Positions 26,015 through 34,908 of a DNA stretch of 64,000 bases are shown here, piece by piece. Positions within the stretch are counted from its first letter, which is position 1. Every line of letters begins with the position of its first letter. The DNA comes from Paraburkholderia azotifigens. Its GTDB lineage: Bacteria; Pseudomonadota; Gammaproteobacteria; Burkholderiales; Burkholderiaceae. The stretch is from assembly GCF_007995085.1 (NCBI RefSeq), contig NZ_VOQS01000003.1:2666001-2730000 (forward strand). The letters are read 5' to 3'. The position numbers and the translations under genes were made by a program. Under the pieces are notes generated by a model that searched no databases, was not told where the DNA came from, and saw only the letters and a program-made list of their open reading frames with translations.

Positions 26015-26082
26015 TTGGACTGAAGCGACGACAGTGCTTTGCGGAAAAACGCGCTGCGCCCTGACAGGGCCGCAGCGGGTCG

Positions 26083-27018
26083 TCATTTTCCGCCCGCGCT
26101 GCCTTGCGTTTCCCGATCCCACGCCTTCAGGCTCACGGCGAGAAACTCCGCGAAGCCGTCTGCGGGCGGCGACAGCGAGCGGTCGACGGGACGGTAGATG
26201 CATACCTCGCGGATCGTTTCCGGGTCGACCACGCGCCGCATCGCGAGCCCGAACGTCTGCGCGAGCGGCTTCACGTACGCGGGCGCCAGCGTGACAGCGA
26301 GACCTTGCGCGGCGAGACCGAACGCCGTCGTCACGTTGTCGACGACCTCGACGGGCGCGATGCGGGCGTCCGACGGCTGATCGGCCAGCATCTGCGCGAC
26401 GCTCGCCTCGTGATCGCGGCCCGTCGCGATGATGGGCGTGCCGCGCAGATCCTGCCAGCGCAGGCGTCGGCGGCGAGCAAGCGGATGATGTTCCGCGCAC
26501 CACAGCACCCATGGGCTTCTGAAAACGGCTGCGCGCTGCACGCGGTCGCCCGTCGCGCGGTCGGGGCCGACGGCGAGATCGACGTCGCCGCTCGCGACGC
26601 GCTCGACCACTTGCTCGACATCCGTATCCACGACACGCACCACGACCTTCGGCTTCTCCTGCGCATAGCCCGCGATCGCATAAGGAATGGCCGTGCTCGC
26701 GAGCACGAGCGGCGCGCCCACGCGCACGATGCCCGCTGCGCGGTTGCGGATGTCGCTCGCCGTCTGCTCGGCCGCGCGCAGGTGCCGAAGCACGGATTCC
26801 GCGGACGAGAGAAAATCGCGTCCTGCCGTGGACAGGCTCACGCGCCGCGTCGTGCGGTCGAACAGACGAAAGCCCAGCTCGCGCTCCAGTTCGGCCAGCA
26901 GCTGGCTCACGGCGGACGAAGTCAGGCCGAGCCGTTCCGCTGCCGCGGCAATGCCGTTCTGATCGACAATCGCGAGAAACGCCTCGAATTGGCGTATGGT
27001 GATGCGTGTGAGGGCCAT
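26083..27018 (-). CDS. LysR-family transcriptional regulator
   Basis: 311 residues. N-terminal winged helix (ITIRQFEAFLAIVDQNGIAAAAERLGLTSSAVSQLLAELERELG) followed by the effector-binding domain (GIVRVGAPLVLASTAIPYAI, the DVDLAVGPDR segment and so on). It is divergent from the aminotransferase-aldolase-reductase-P450 genes with a 158-base gap, the standard LysR arrangement, so it most likely activates them in response to a pathway metabolite. Confidence 0.93.
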   Translation of the reverse strand: MALTRITIRQFEAFLAIVDQNGIAAAAERLGLTSSAVSQLLAELERELGFRLFDRTTRRVSLSTAGRDFLSSAESVLRHLRAAEQTASDIRNRAAGIVRVGAPLVLASTAIPYAIAGYAQEKPKVVVRVVDTDVEQVVERVASGDVDLAVGPDRATGDRVQRAAVFRSPWVLWCAEHHPLARRRRLRWQDLRGTPIIATGRDHEASVAQMLADQPSDARIAPVEVVDNVTTAFGLAAQGLAVTLAPAYVKPLAQTFGLAMRRVVDPETIREVCIYRPVDRSLSPPADGFAEFLAVSLKAWDRETQGSAGGK

Positions 27019-27044
27019 CCGTCGATTCTAAAGCGAAACTTACG

Positions 27045-27066
27045 AATCATCCAAAATCGATTGATT
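27045..27066. promoter_or_regulatory. Possible LysR binding site in the divergent promoter
   Basis: AATCA and TGATT form an interrupted inverted repeat (12-base spacer) in the gap between the regulator and the aminotransferase gene. The dyad and A/T-rich context fit a LysR box, but the match is short. Confidence 0.3.
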
Positions 27067-27176
27067 GTGACAACGCACGCTTTTCGAGACACTGTTGCGC
27101 ACGCGGCGAGTCATGTCCTCACCACCTCTCGCAGAATCAAGCGCAACATTCGGCACACATACATAGAGACACAACC

Positions 27177-28382
27177 ATGTTCGAACATATCCCCGCCTAT
27201 CCCGGCGACCCGATCCTGAGCCTCAACGAAGACTTCCAGCGCGATCCGCGCACGAACAAGGTCAATCTGAGCATCGGCATTTACTTCGACGAAAACGGCA
27301 CGCTGCCCGTGATGTCGTCGGTGCGCGAAGCCGAAGCCGCGATCGTCGCGCAGGGCACGCCGCGCTCGTATCTGCCGATGTCGGGCCTTCCTGCCTATCG
27401 CGACGCCGCGCAGGCGCTCGTGTTCGGCGCCGACAGCGCCGCGCGCGCCGCGGGCCGTATCGCGACGGTGCAGACGGTGGGCGGCTCGGGCGCATTGAAG
27501 GTCGGCGCGGATTTCCTCAAGCGTCATTTCGCGGGATCGCAGGTGTGGCTCTCCGATCCGAGCTGGGAAAACCACCGCGTCGTGTTCGAAGCGGCGGGGC
27601 ACACGGTCAACACCTATCCGTACTACGACGATGCAACGGGCGGCCTGCGCTTCGACGCGATGCGCGACACGATCGACGCCTTGCCCGAGCGCAGCATCGT
27701 GCTGCTGCACGCGTGCTGCCACAACCCGACGGGCGTCGATCTCACGGCTGAGCAATGGCGCGAACTCGTGCCCGTGCTGCAGCGTCGCAAGCTCATTGCC
27801 TTCGTCGACATGGCGTATCAGGGCTTCGGCGACGGCCTCGAAGAAGATGCCGCGTGCGTGCGCCTGCTCGCGGGCGCCGACGTGCCGATGATCGTCGCGA
27901 ACTCGTTTTCGAAGAACTTCTCGCTGTACGGCGAGCGCTGCGGCGCATTGAGCGTCGTATGCAACGACGCAGCGGAAGCGCAGCGCGTGCTGGGCCAGCT
28001 GACCTTCACGATCCGCGCAAACTACAGCAATCCGCCTATGCACGGCGCGCGGCTCGTTGCCGGCGTGCTGGGCGATCCGAAGCTGCGCGCGTCGTGGGAC
28101 GACGAGCTGCGCGTGATGCGCGAGCGCATCCATGAAATGCGCCATGCGATTTACGAAGGGCTCGCGGGACGCGTCGATGAAGTGATGCGCGCGCGTTACA
28201 TCGCTCAGGTCGGCATGTTCACGTACACGGGGCTGTCGGCGGAACAGGTCGAAACGCTGCGCGTCGAGCATGGCATTTATCTGCTGCGTTCGGGCCGTAT
28301 GTGCGTCGCGGGCCTGAATCGCAGCAACGTCGCGTATGTCGCATCGGCGATCGCGGCTGTTGCAGGACCCGGCGCGCGCTGA
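27177..28382 (+). CDS. Class I aromatic/aspartate-type aminotransferase
   Basis: 401 residues, PLP enzyme of the AspC/TyrB subfamily. The Schiff-base lysine is K246 in NSFSKNFSLYGER, the cofactor-phosphate site is upstream, HNPTGVDLT contains the conserved Asn, and the substrate-carboxylate Arg lies in CVAGLNRSNV. It swaps amino groups between an amino acid (aromatic or acidic) and 2-oxoglutarate or oxaloacetate. It is the first gene of the LysR-divergent series, 14 bases before the aldolase gene. It could be a catabolic paralogue rather than the housekeeping enzyme, since it is paired with catabolic-type genes. Confidence 0.93.
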   Translation: MFEHIPAYPGDPILSLNEDFQRDPRTNKVNLSIGIYFDENGTLPVMSSVREAEAAIVAQGTPRSYLPMSGLPAYRDAAQALVFGADSAARAAGRIATVQTVGGSGALKVGADFLKRHFAGSQVWLSDPSWENHRVVFEAAGHTVNTYPYYDDATGGLRFDAMRDTIDALPERSIVLLHACCHNPTGVDLTAEQWRELVPVLQRRKLIAFVDMAYQGFGDGLEEDAACVRLLAGADVPMIVANSFSKNFSLYGERCGALSVVCNDAAEAQRVLGQLTFTIRANYSNPPMHGARLVAGVLGDPKLRASWDDELRVMRERIHEMRHAIYEGLAGRVDEVMRARYIAQVGMFTYTGLSAEQVETLRVEHGIYLLRSGRMCVAGLNRSNVAYVASAIAAVAGPGAR

Positions 28383-28396
28383 GAAGGAGAATCGGC

Positions 28397-29179
28397 ATGG
28401 AGATCATGGAGCGAGACGAACACAATACGCCGACGGTGCATCCCGACGAGTGGCAGGCGCGCGTTCAATTGGCCGCGTGCTATCGCGTCTTCGATATGCT
28501 GGGCTGGACCGAACTGATCTACAACCACATCACGGTGCGGCTGCCCGAAAGCGTGACGGGTGGAGCGAAGCAATTCCTGATCAATCCATTCGGCCTGCTT
28601 TACAGTGAAGTCACCGCGCGCAATCTGGTGAAGATCGATGCGCAAGGGCGCATCCTCGACGGCTCGACGTATCCCGTCAATCCCGCCGGCTTCACCGTGC
28701 ATGCGGCGCTGCACGAAGGCATACCCGATGCGCATTGCGTGATGCATACGCATACGACAGCGGGCGTCGCGGTTGCGTGCTACGAAGGCGGACTGGAGCA
28801 GACGAACTTCTACAGCGCGCAACTTCACGAGCGCATTGCGTATCACGACTTCGAGGGCATCACGATCCATGCGGAAGAGGGGCCGCGGCTCGTCGAGCAT
28901 ATAGGCGACCGGCAGGCGGTGATTCTGCGCAATCATGGCCTGCTCGCGTGGGGCACGACGCTGCCGCAAGCGTTCGCGTATCTGTGGACGTTGAACCGCG
29001 CGTGCGAGATCCAGGTCGCGACGTTCGCGATGGGCCGCGCGCGGCCCGTGACGGAGGCGATTGCCGCGCAATGCTCGCGCGATGCGCTGCAATTCGATAC
29101 GCGCTATGGCGCAGGCCAGGATGTGTTCGACGCGCTGGTGCGCAAGGTCGATGCGATCGACGCCAGCTATAAAGACTGA
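28397..29179 (+). CDS. Class II aldolase/adducin family protein
   Basis: 260 residues from ATG 28397, preceded by GAAGGAGAA. The zinc-site histidines of class II aldolases are present as HTHT (in HCVMHTHTTAGVAV) and the later H in ILRNHGLLAWG; acidic residues in FTVHAALHE complete the site. The family cleaves or decarboxylates small hydroxy-acids or sugar phosphates, and this subgroup without a phosphate-specific loop is frequently misannotated as adducin. It sits tightly between the aminotransferase and the reductase, so all three may act on one carbon skeleton. Confidence 0.9.
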   Translation: MEIMERDEHNTPTVHPDEWQARVQLAACYRVFDMLGWTELIYNHITVRLPESVTGGAKQFLINPFGLLYSEVTARNLVKIDAQGRILDGSTYPVNPAGFTVHAALHEGIPDAHCVMHTHTTAGVAVACYEGGLEQTNFYSAQLHERIAYHDFEGITIHAEEGPRLVEHIGDRQAVILRNHGLLAWGTTLPQAFAYLWTLNRACEIQVATFAMGRARPVTEAIAAQCSRDALQFDTRYGAGQDVFDALVRKVDAIDASYKD

Positions 29180-29208
29180 CGCGAAGCTTGAAGCGAGGAA
29201 GAACAACG

Positions 29209-30192
29209 ATGAAGGTCTGCATTTACGGCGCGGGCGCGATCGGCGGATGGATGGGCGTCAAGCTCGCACAGGCGGGCTGCGACGTGAGCGTGGTCGCGCG
29301 CGGGGCGACGCTCGAAGCGTTGCGCAAACACGGCCTGCGCCTCGTCGAGAGCGGCGAGACGCACACGGTTGAGGTCAAGGCGAGCGACGATCCCGCAGCG
29401 CTCGGCGCGCAGGATCTCGTGATCGTCGCGGTGAAGGCGCCGGGCATGGCTGCCGTCGCGCAGCGCATCGGGCCGCTGCTGGGCGCGGACACCGTCGTGC
29501 TGACGGCGATGAACGGCGTGCCGTGGTGGTTCGGCGCCGGCCTGCACGGCGAATTCGCGGGCGCGCGCCTCGCTTGCGTCGATCCCGACGGATCGATCGC
29601 CGCCGCGATTCCCGCCGAACGCACGCTCGGATGCGTCGTGCATGCGAGCTGCCGCGTCGATGCGCCGGGCGTCATCGCGCATCATCAGGGACGTGGGCTG
29701 ATCGTCGGCGAAGCGACGGGGCGCGCGAGCGAGCGCGTCGCGTCGCTCGTCGAACGGCTGCGCAAAGCGGGCTTCGACGCGACGGCTTCCGACCAGATTC
29801 AGCGCGACGTCTGGTACAAGCTGTGGGGCAACATGACGATGAACCCGATGAGCGCGATCACGGGCGCAACCACGGACAAGATCCTCAGCGATCCGCTCGC
29901 GCGCGATTTCGTCACGCGGGTGATGCTGGAAGCGAAAGCGATCGGCGCGCGCTTCGGTATTCCCATCGAGCAGGCGCCCGAGGATCGCCACGCCGTCACG
30001 CTCAAGCTCGGCGCGATGCGCACGTCGATGCTGCAGGACGTCGAAGCGGGCAAGGCTGTCGAACTCGACGCGCTGGTCGGCGCGGTGTGCGAACTCGGCA
30101 AGCTGACGGGCGTCGATGCGCCGTATGCGAATGCGCTGTTTGGGCTGGCCCGTCTGCACGCTCAGGTACGCGGGCTGTATCCTCTCGGCTGA
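29209..30192 (+). CDS. 2-dehydropantoate 2-reductase family (PanE-like) enzyme
   Basis: 327 residues from ATG 29209 (AGGAAG upstream). An NADPH Rossmann motif GAGAIGGWMG opens the protein. VKAPG, MNGVPWWF, the catalytic Lys in DVWYKLWGNM and the following NPMSAIT match ketopantoate reductases. Paralogues of PanE act on other 2-oxo acids, and its place within an aminotransferase/aldolase/P450 series argues for such a role here rather than pantothenate synthesis. 29 bases separate it from the aldolase gene. Confidence 0.9.
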   Translation: MKVCIYGAGAIGGWMGVKLAQAGCDVSVVARGATLEALRKHGLRLVESGETHTVEVKASDDPAALGAQDLVIVAVKAPGMAAVAQRIGPLLGADTVVLTAMNGVPWWFGAGLHGEFAGARLACVDPDGSIAAAIPAERTLGCVVHASCRVDAPGVIAHHQGRGLIVGEATGRASERVASLVERLRKAGFDATASDQIQRDVWYKLWGNMTMNPMSAITGATTDKILSDPLARDFVTRVMLEAKAIGARFGIPIEQAPEDRHAVTLKLGAMRTSMLQDVEAGKAVELDALVGAVCELGKLTGVDAPYANALFGLARLHAQVRGLYPLG

Positions 30193-30247
30193 CGCATCGC
30201 GTTTATCCGCATCACGCTTACCCATTACCAGCCCAGCGCACTACAGC

Positions 30248-31447
30248 ATGAAATTCACCGACCTCTCGTCCCCAGCCTATTTCGACGATCCTTACCCGTT
30301 CTACGAAGGCATCCGCAGCGCGGGCGCCTTCGTTCCGCTCGCGCCCAGCATCCTGCTGACGGGCCGCCACGCCGTCATCGACGCGCTGCTGCCCGATCGC
30401 CGCATGGGCAAGACCTATATGCCGAGCGTGGTCGCGCGCTACGGCGAGACGGCGCGCGAGCAGCCCGTGTTCCAGGCACTCGAACGCACGTTCCTGATGA
30501 TGAATCCGCCCGCGCACACGCGGCTGCGAGCGCTGCTGATGAAGGCATTCAATGCCCGGCAGATCGAAACGCTGCGCACGATCGCCGAGGAAACGACGGA
30601 CAGCCTGATCGACGCGATGCAGGGCAAGCCCGAGGTCGATCTCGTGAGCGAGTTCGCGATGCCGCTGCCGTTGCAGATCATCTGCCGTCTGCTCGATGTG
30701 CCCGTCGAAGAAGGCGAGCGTTTCGGCGACGCGGCGAGCCTGCTGGTGTCGGCGTTCGATCTCGCGCCGCTGTCGCCCGAAGCGCTCGCGCGCGCGAACC
30801 AGGCGGCCCTCGATCTCGAGCAGTATTTCCGTGCGGTGATCGCCGAGCGGCGCGCGGCGCCCGGTCACGACATCATCTCGTCGCTGATTCAGGCGGAAGA
30901 GGGCGGCGAGCGGCTGTCGGAAGACGAAATCGTGTCGAACGTGATCCTGCTGTTCGTCGCGGGACACGAGACCACGTCGAACATGCTCGGCAACGCGCTG
31001 ATCGCGCTGCATCGCCATCCGGAGCAACTGGCGCGGCTGAAGAGCGACCCGTCGCTGGTGTCGAAGGCGGTGGCCGAGTGCGCGCGCTACGACACGGCTG
31101 TGCAGATGGTCGTGCGCACTGCGTTCGACGATATCGACGTGGACGGGCAGACGCTGCCGCGCGGCTCGATCGTCTTCATGCTGCTCGGCTCGGCCAATCG
31201 CGACCCGGAGCGTTTCGGCGCACCGGATACGCTCGATATCGGCCGCGAACCAGCAGGACATCTGCTGACTTTCGGCGCAGGCATTCACTACTGCCTCGGC
31301 GCGCGTCTCGCGATGATGGAACTCGACATCGCGCTGCACAAGCTGCTGACGCGTCTGCCGCGACTGCGCCTCACGAACCTCGATGCATTGCAGTGGCGCA
31401 GGCGGAACAACCTGCGCGGCGTCGAGACGCTGACGGCCGCTCTATGA
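30248..31447 (+). CDS. Cytochrome P450
   Basis: 399 residues from ATG 30248, soluble bacterial type without a membrane anchor. The oxygen-activating I-helix motif is AGHETTSN, the ExxR pair is in AVAECARYD and the haem-binding loop is FGAGIHYCLGARLA with the thiolate ligand C349. It oxidises a small substrate using electrons from a ferredoxin system that is not encoded next to it. It is 55 bases downstream of the reductase on the same strand and ends just before a convergent gene. Confidence 0.95.
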   Translation: MKFTDLSSPAYFDDPYPFYEGIRSAGAFVPLAPSILLTGRHAVIDALLPDRRMGKTYMPSVVARYGETAREQPVFQALERTFLMMNPPAHTRLRALLMKAFNARQIETLRTIAEETTDSLIDAMQGKPEVDLVSEFAMPLPLQIICRLLDVPVEEGERFGDAASLLVSAFDLAPLSPEALARANQAALDLEQYFRAVIAERRAAPGHDIISSLIQAEEGGERLSEDEIVSNVILLFVAGHETTSNMLGNALIALHRHPEQLARLKSDPSLVSKAVAECARYDTAVQMVVRTAFDDIDVDGQTLPRGSIVFMLLGSANRDPERFGAPDTLDIGREPAGHLLTFGAGIHYCLGARLAMMELDIALHKLLTRLPRLRLTNLDALQWRRRNNLRGVETLTAAL

Positions 31448-31488
31448 TTTGAGCGCGGCGAGAGATGCGTGTGACGTCGTCAAGACGC

Positions 31489-32409
31489 TCACACCATCTC
31501 GCGATGCCAGCGTTCCAGTTGCTCGATGGTCGTGCCGGCGCCGCCGCACACGATCACGAGCACGCTGTCGAAACGCTGCAACGCTTCCGTACGCCGATAA
31601 ACGAGCGCCAGGCTCGCGCCGCACGCGGGTTCGACCAGCACGCGATGATCGTCGACGAACTGGCGCGACGCGTTCACTGCTTCCGCATCCGATACCACCA
31701 CGCATTCGACAGGATGCGTCTGCGTGAGCGTAAAGGCCTGCTCGCAGACCTGCTTCGCGCCGAGCGATGTCGCCACGCTCGTGATGCCCGGCAATTCGAT
31801 GCGCTCGCCCGCGCGCACCGACTGCGCGAGCGACGACGCGCCTTCCGTTTCGACGGCGATCACGGGGATGTTGCCGAGACCGTTGCGCCGCAAACCTTCG
31901 ATCGCACCTGCCATCAATCCGCCGCCGCCCACGGAGAGCACGACGGCATCGAACTTCGCACCCGCGCGCGCCACCTCGTCGATCATCGACGCATGGCCGT
32001 GCCACAACAGGGGATCGTCGAACGGATGGATGAACGCATCGTCGGGACCGGCCTGTTCGAGCGCGTACGCATTCGCTTCCTGCCAGGTCGCGCCATGCAC
32101 GATCACGTCAGCGCCTTGCAGGCGGATCAGGTCTTTCGCGCGCTCGCCCGTGCTTTGCGGCACGACCACGGTGACGGGGATCGACAGCGCGCGGCCCGCG
32201 TAGGCGACGGCGATGCCCGCATTGCCGCCCGACGACGACACGAACCGGCGCTTGCCCTGGTTTGCATGCTGTTCGCATGCATAGCCGATGCCGCGAATCT
32301 TGAACGAGCCGGGCGGCTGAAGCGCGTCCATCTTCAGCAGCACGCGGCGGCCGAGCGCATGGCTGAGCGGTTGGGATTCGAGAAGCGGCGTGTCGATGTG
32401 CAGTGTCAT
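31489..32409 (-). CDS. PLP-dependent serine/threonine dehydratase-like enzyme
   Basis: 306 residues from ATG 32409. The fold-type II PLP signature PPGSFKIRG with the Schiff-base lysine, the substrate loop SSSGGNAG and the phosphate-binding VGGGGLMAG are intact. Family members remove water and ammonia from L-serine or L-threonine to give 2-oxo acids. It lacks a C-terminal ACT domain, so allosteric control like that of IlvA is not expected. Convergent with the P450 gene. The reaction releases enamine/imine intermediates of the kind RidA proteins clear. Confidence 0.9.
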   Translation of the reverse strand: MTLHIDTPLLESQPLSHALGRRVLLKMDALQPPGSFKIRGIGYACEQHANQGKRRFVSSSGGNAGIAVAYAGRALSIPVTVVVPQSTGERAKDLIRLQGADVIVHGATWQEANAYALEQAGPDDAFIHPFDDPLLWHGHASMIDEVARAGAKFDAVVLSVGGGGLMAGAIEGLRRNGLGNIPVIAVETEGASSLAQSVRAGERIELPGITSVATSLGAKQVCEQAFTLTQTHPVECVVVSDAEAVNASRQFVDDHRVLVEPACGASLALVYRRTEALQRFDSVLVIVCGGAGTTIEQLERWHREMV

Positions 32410-32510
32410 GGCGATGTTGCCTCGATGCGGCGCGAGTTGAGCTTCGCTGTGTCGTTGAATCGCCGATGATAGCAAGCGGCAGGGCGGCTGGGTCTGCTTC
32501 ATCTGCGCAT

Positions 32511-32546
32511 GAAAAAAGAGCGGTTCGGCTGCACGAACCGCTCTTT
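32511..32546 (-). terminator. Rho-independent terminator of the ABC exporter gene
   Basis: A 13-bp perfect stem (AAAGAGCGGTTCG / CGAACCGCTCTTT) with a six-base loop. Read on the minus strand it ends in a run of T, four bases after the exporter stop. Confidence 0.9.
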
Positions 32547-32549
32547 GGT

Positions 32550-34418
32550 CTACTTCCCGGCGATCAGGCTCGGATCGCCGGAAAAACGCTCGCTGGCACG
32601 CACGGGGCCGTCGTTTAGCAGACCCTTGGTCAACTCCAGCGCCTGGCGCTCGAAAAGCCGCCGGTACACGCCGTTGTCGATCCGGATCAGTTGCTCGTGG
32701 CTGCCTTCTTCGACCACGCGGCCCTTGTCGAGCACCAGCAGACGGTCGAGCGCGCGCACGGTCGACAGCCGGTGCGCGACGACCAGCGTTGTGCGTCCCA
32801 CCATCAATCGCTCCATCGCCTGCTGGATCAGCAGCTCGCTTTCGCTGTCGAGGCTCGATGTGGCTTCGTCGAAGATCAGGATCGGCGCGTCGGCGAGGAA
32901 CGCGCGCGCGATCGCGACCCGCTGGCGCTCGCCGCCCGACAGCTTGACGCCGCGTTCGCCGACCAGCGTGTCGTAGCCGTGCGGCAGCGCGTCGATGAAA
33001 TCGTGCGCGCTGGCGAGTTTCGCGGCCTGCACGATGTCGTCGAACGATGCGCCCGGCCGCGCGTACGCAATGTTCTCTGCAAGCGAGCGGTGGAACAGCA
33101 CGGGCTCCTGCTGCACGATCGCGATGCGGCGGCGCAACGACGCCTGCTGCACGTCGGCGATGTTCTGCCCGTCGATCGTGATGCGGCCTTCGTCGATGTC
33201 GTACAGGCGCTGGATCAGTTTGATGAACGTCGTCTTGCCCGAACCCGAATGACCGACGAGACCGATCCGCTCGCCCGGTGCGATGCGCAGCGAGAAGTCG
33301 TTGTACAGGGCCGTGCGCTGCGCGCCGTAGCGGAACGTCACGTGCTCAAAGCGGATTTCGCCCTGTTCGATCTCGATGGCGCACGCGCCTCGCTTGTCTT
33401 CGATGCCGAGCGGCTCGCGTTCCAGCGCGACGAGTTCTTCCATGTCGTTGACCGAGCGCTGCAGGTTGCGCACGTGCATGCCGACGTCGCGCAGATAGCC
33501 TTGCAGCACGAAGAACGTGGTCAGCGCATACGTGATGTCGCCCACGCTCGCTTCGTCGCGCAGCCACAGCAGCAGCGCCGCGCCGAGGATCGCCGCCTGC
33601 ATCGCCGCGAGCATCGCGCCCTGCACGCCGCCGTTGGTCGTTCCACGCTGCCACGTGCGGCGCGTGCGCTGCCGCCATTTGCCGATCACGCGTTCGAGCC
33701 GCGCTTCCTCGCGCTCTTCCGCGCCAAACGCCTTGACGACCGCGTTGCAGCTCACGGCATCCGCGAGCGCGCCGCCCATGCGCGTATCCCACAGATTGCC
33801 GAGACGCGCGGCGGGCGCCACATAGCCGAGCGAAAGCGCGACCGTCACCGTGACGTACAGCAGCGAGCCGACGCCGACCACGACGCCCATCACGGGCCAG
33901 TGAATGCCGAGCAGCACCGTCGAGCCGGCGAGCATCACCAGCGACGGCAGCAGCGCGATCAGCAGCGTGTCGTTGAGCAGGTCGAGCGCCCAGATGCCGC
34001 GCGTGATCTTGCGCACCGTCGAGCCCGCGAAGCTGTTCGCGTGCCAGTCGGTCGAAAAGCGCTGCACGCGATGAAACGCGTTCGCGCAGATCGCGCTCAT
34101 CATCTTGAGCGTCATCACGATGATGCTGCGGTACACCAGCTGCCGCAGCAGCGTGCCGCCGATGCCGAGCGCAATCAGCACGCCGAACGCCGTCAGTGCA
34201 GGATGCGCGGCCACGTCCTTGCCGAGCGTGCTGCCCGAGGCGAGCGCATCGACCAGACGGCCCGCGAAGAGCGGCGTCAGCACGTCGGCGAACGCGGCCA
34301 GCAGCGCGAACGCGGCGATGCCCGCGACGCGCACCGGCTGCCTGCGCCAGTGGATAAAAGTGAAGCCGAGAACGCTTCTGAACGCTTGCGCGCCAAAGTC
34401 GAGTTTTTTGCTAGCCAT
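32550..34418 (-). CDS. ABC exporter, fused membrane and ATPase domains
   Basis: 622 residues. Six membrane helices in the first 330 residues, then an ATPase domain with Walker A GHSGSGKTT, signature KLSGGERQRVAIARA, Walker B ILIFDEATSSLDSE and H-loop VAHRLSTVR. The layout is that of MsbA/multidrug half-exporters that work as homodimers. The substrate is not predictable. It is a single-gene unit with a strong terminator, between the dehydratase and the squalene synthase-type gene on the other strand. Confidence 0.93.
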   Translation of the reverse strand: MASKKLDFGAQAFRSVLGFTFIHWRRQPVRVAGIAAFALLAAFADVLTPLFAGRLVDALASGSTLGKDVAAHPALTAFGVLIALGIGGTLLRQLVYRSIIVMTLKMMSAICANAFHRVQRFSTDWHANSFAGSTVRKITRGIWALDLLNDTLLIALLPSLVMLAGSTVLLGIHWPVMGVVVGVGSLLYVTVTVALSLGYVAPAARLGNLWDTRMGGALADAVSCNAVVKAFGAEEREEARLERVIGKWRQRTRRTWQRGTTNGGVQGAMLAAMQAAILGAALLLWLRDEASVGDITYALTTFFVLQGYLRDVGMHVRNLQRSVNDMEELVALEREPLGIEDKRGACAIEIEQGEIRFEHVTFRYGAQRTALYNDFSLRIAPGERIGLVGHSGSGKTTFIKLIQRLYDIDEGRITIDGQNIADVQQASLRRRIAIVQQEPVLFHRSLAENIAYARPGASFDDIVQAAKLASAHDFIDALPHGYDTLVGERGVKLSGGERQRVAIARAFLADAPILIFDEATSSLDSESELLIQQAMERLMVGRTTLVVAHRLSTVRALDRLLVLDKGRVVEEGSHEQLIRIDNGVYRRLFERQALELTKGLLNDGPVRASERFSGDPSLIAGK

Positions 34419-34908
34419 GTGTCGCAGCGTGCGGCGCGAAGCGGCGCAGCGCTATCCAGTCAGGAGATTCGGAAACGGACGACCGATGCCCGCCAACGCG
34501 CGGCGGCGACAAAGAAAACCGGTAGTCTGGTAAAGGCGCGGGCGCTTTCTTGCCGATTGCTTGCCAGCGCGGACGGCAACCTAGCTCGGAGAGCTGGTGA
34601 AGCGTCGTGGCATCCCGCGAGAGACTGCGATGTACGTTGCGTGCATTGAACGCCTCCCTTGGGTGAATGAGTGGATGAAGAACGACTGCTCGAGGCTTTG
34701 GATTGTAGCAGGAAAGCTTGCAAAACGTGACCGCGATCTGCCAGGAACTGCCGCGTATTGCTGGTTTTATGCGTGCTTCATCGAAGCGTCACGGCTCGTG
34801 TTTGCGCGCCATGCGTACGCATGCCGGATACAATGCGGCAGCGCTGAATCGTCGCGTCGGGGTCTCACGCGATAACCCGACATCATCAACACCATTCGAC
34901 CTCAACTC
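34419..34908. other. Intergenic region between divergent genes
   Basis: 490 bases with lower GC. Short frames in it show no family features. CGGATACAATG near 34826-34836 contains a good -10-like TACAAT about 75 bases before the following gene and may be its promoter. Nothing else recognised. Confidence 0.45.

Noticed and set aside
31469..31494. Hairpin GTGTGA-CGTC / GACG-C-TCACAC between the P450 and dehydratase genes as terminator
   Set aside because: It has a bulge, no T-run on either strand, and overlaps the last codons of the dehydratase gene.
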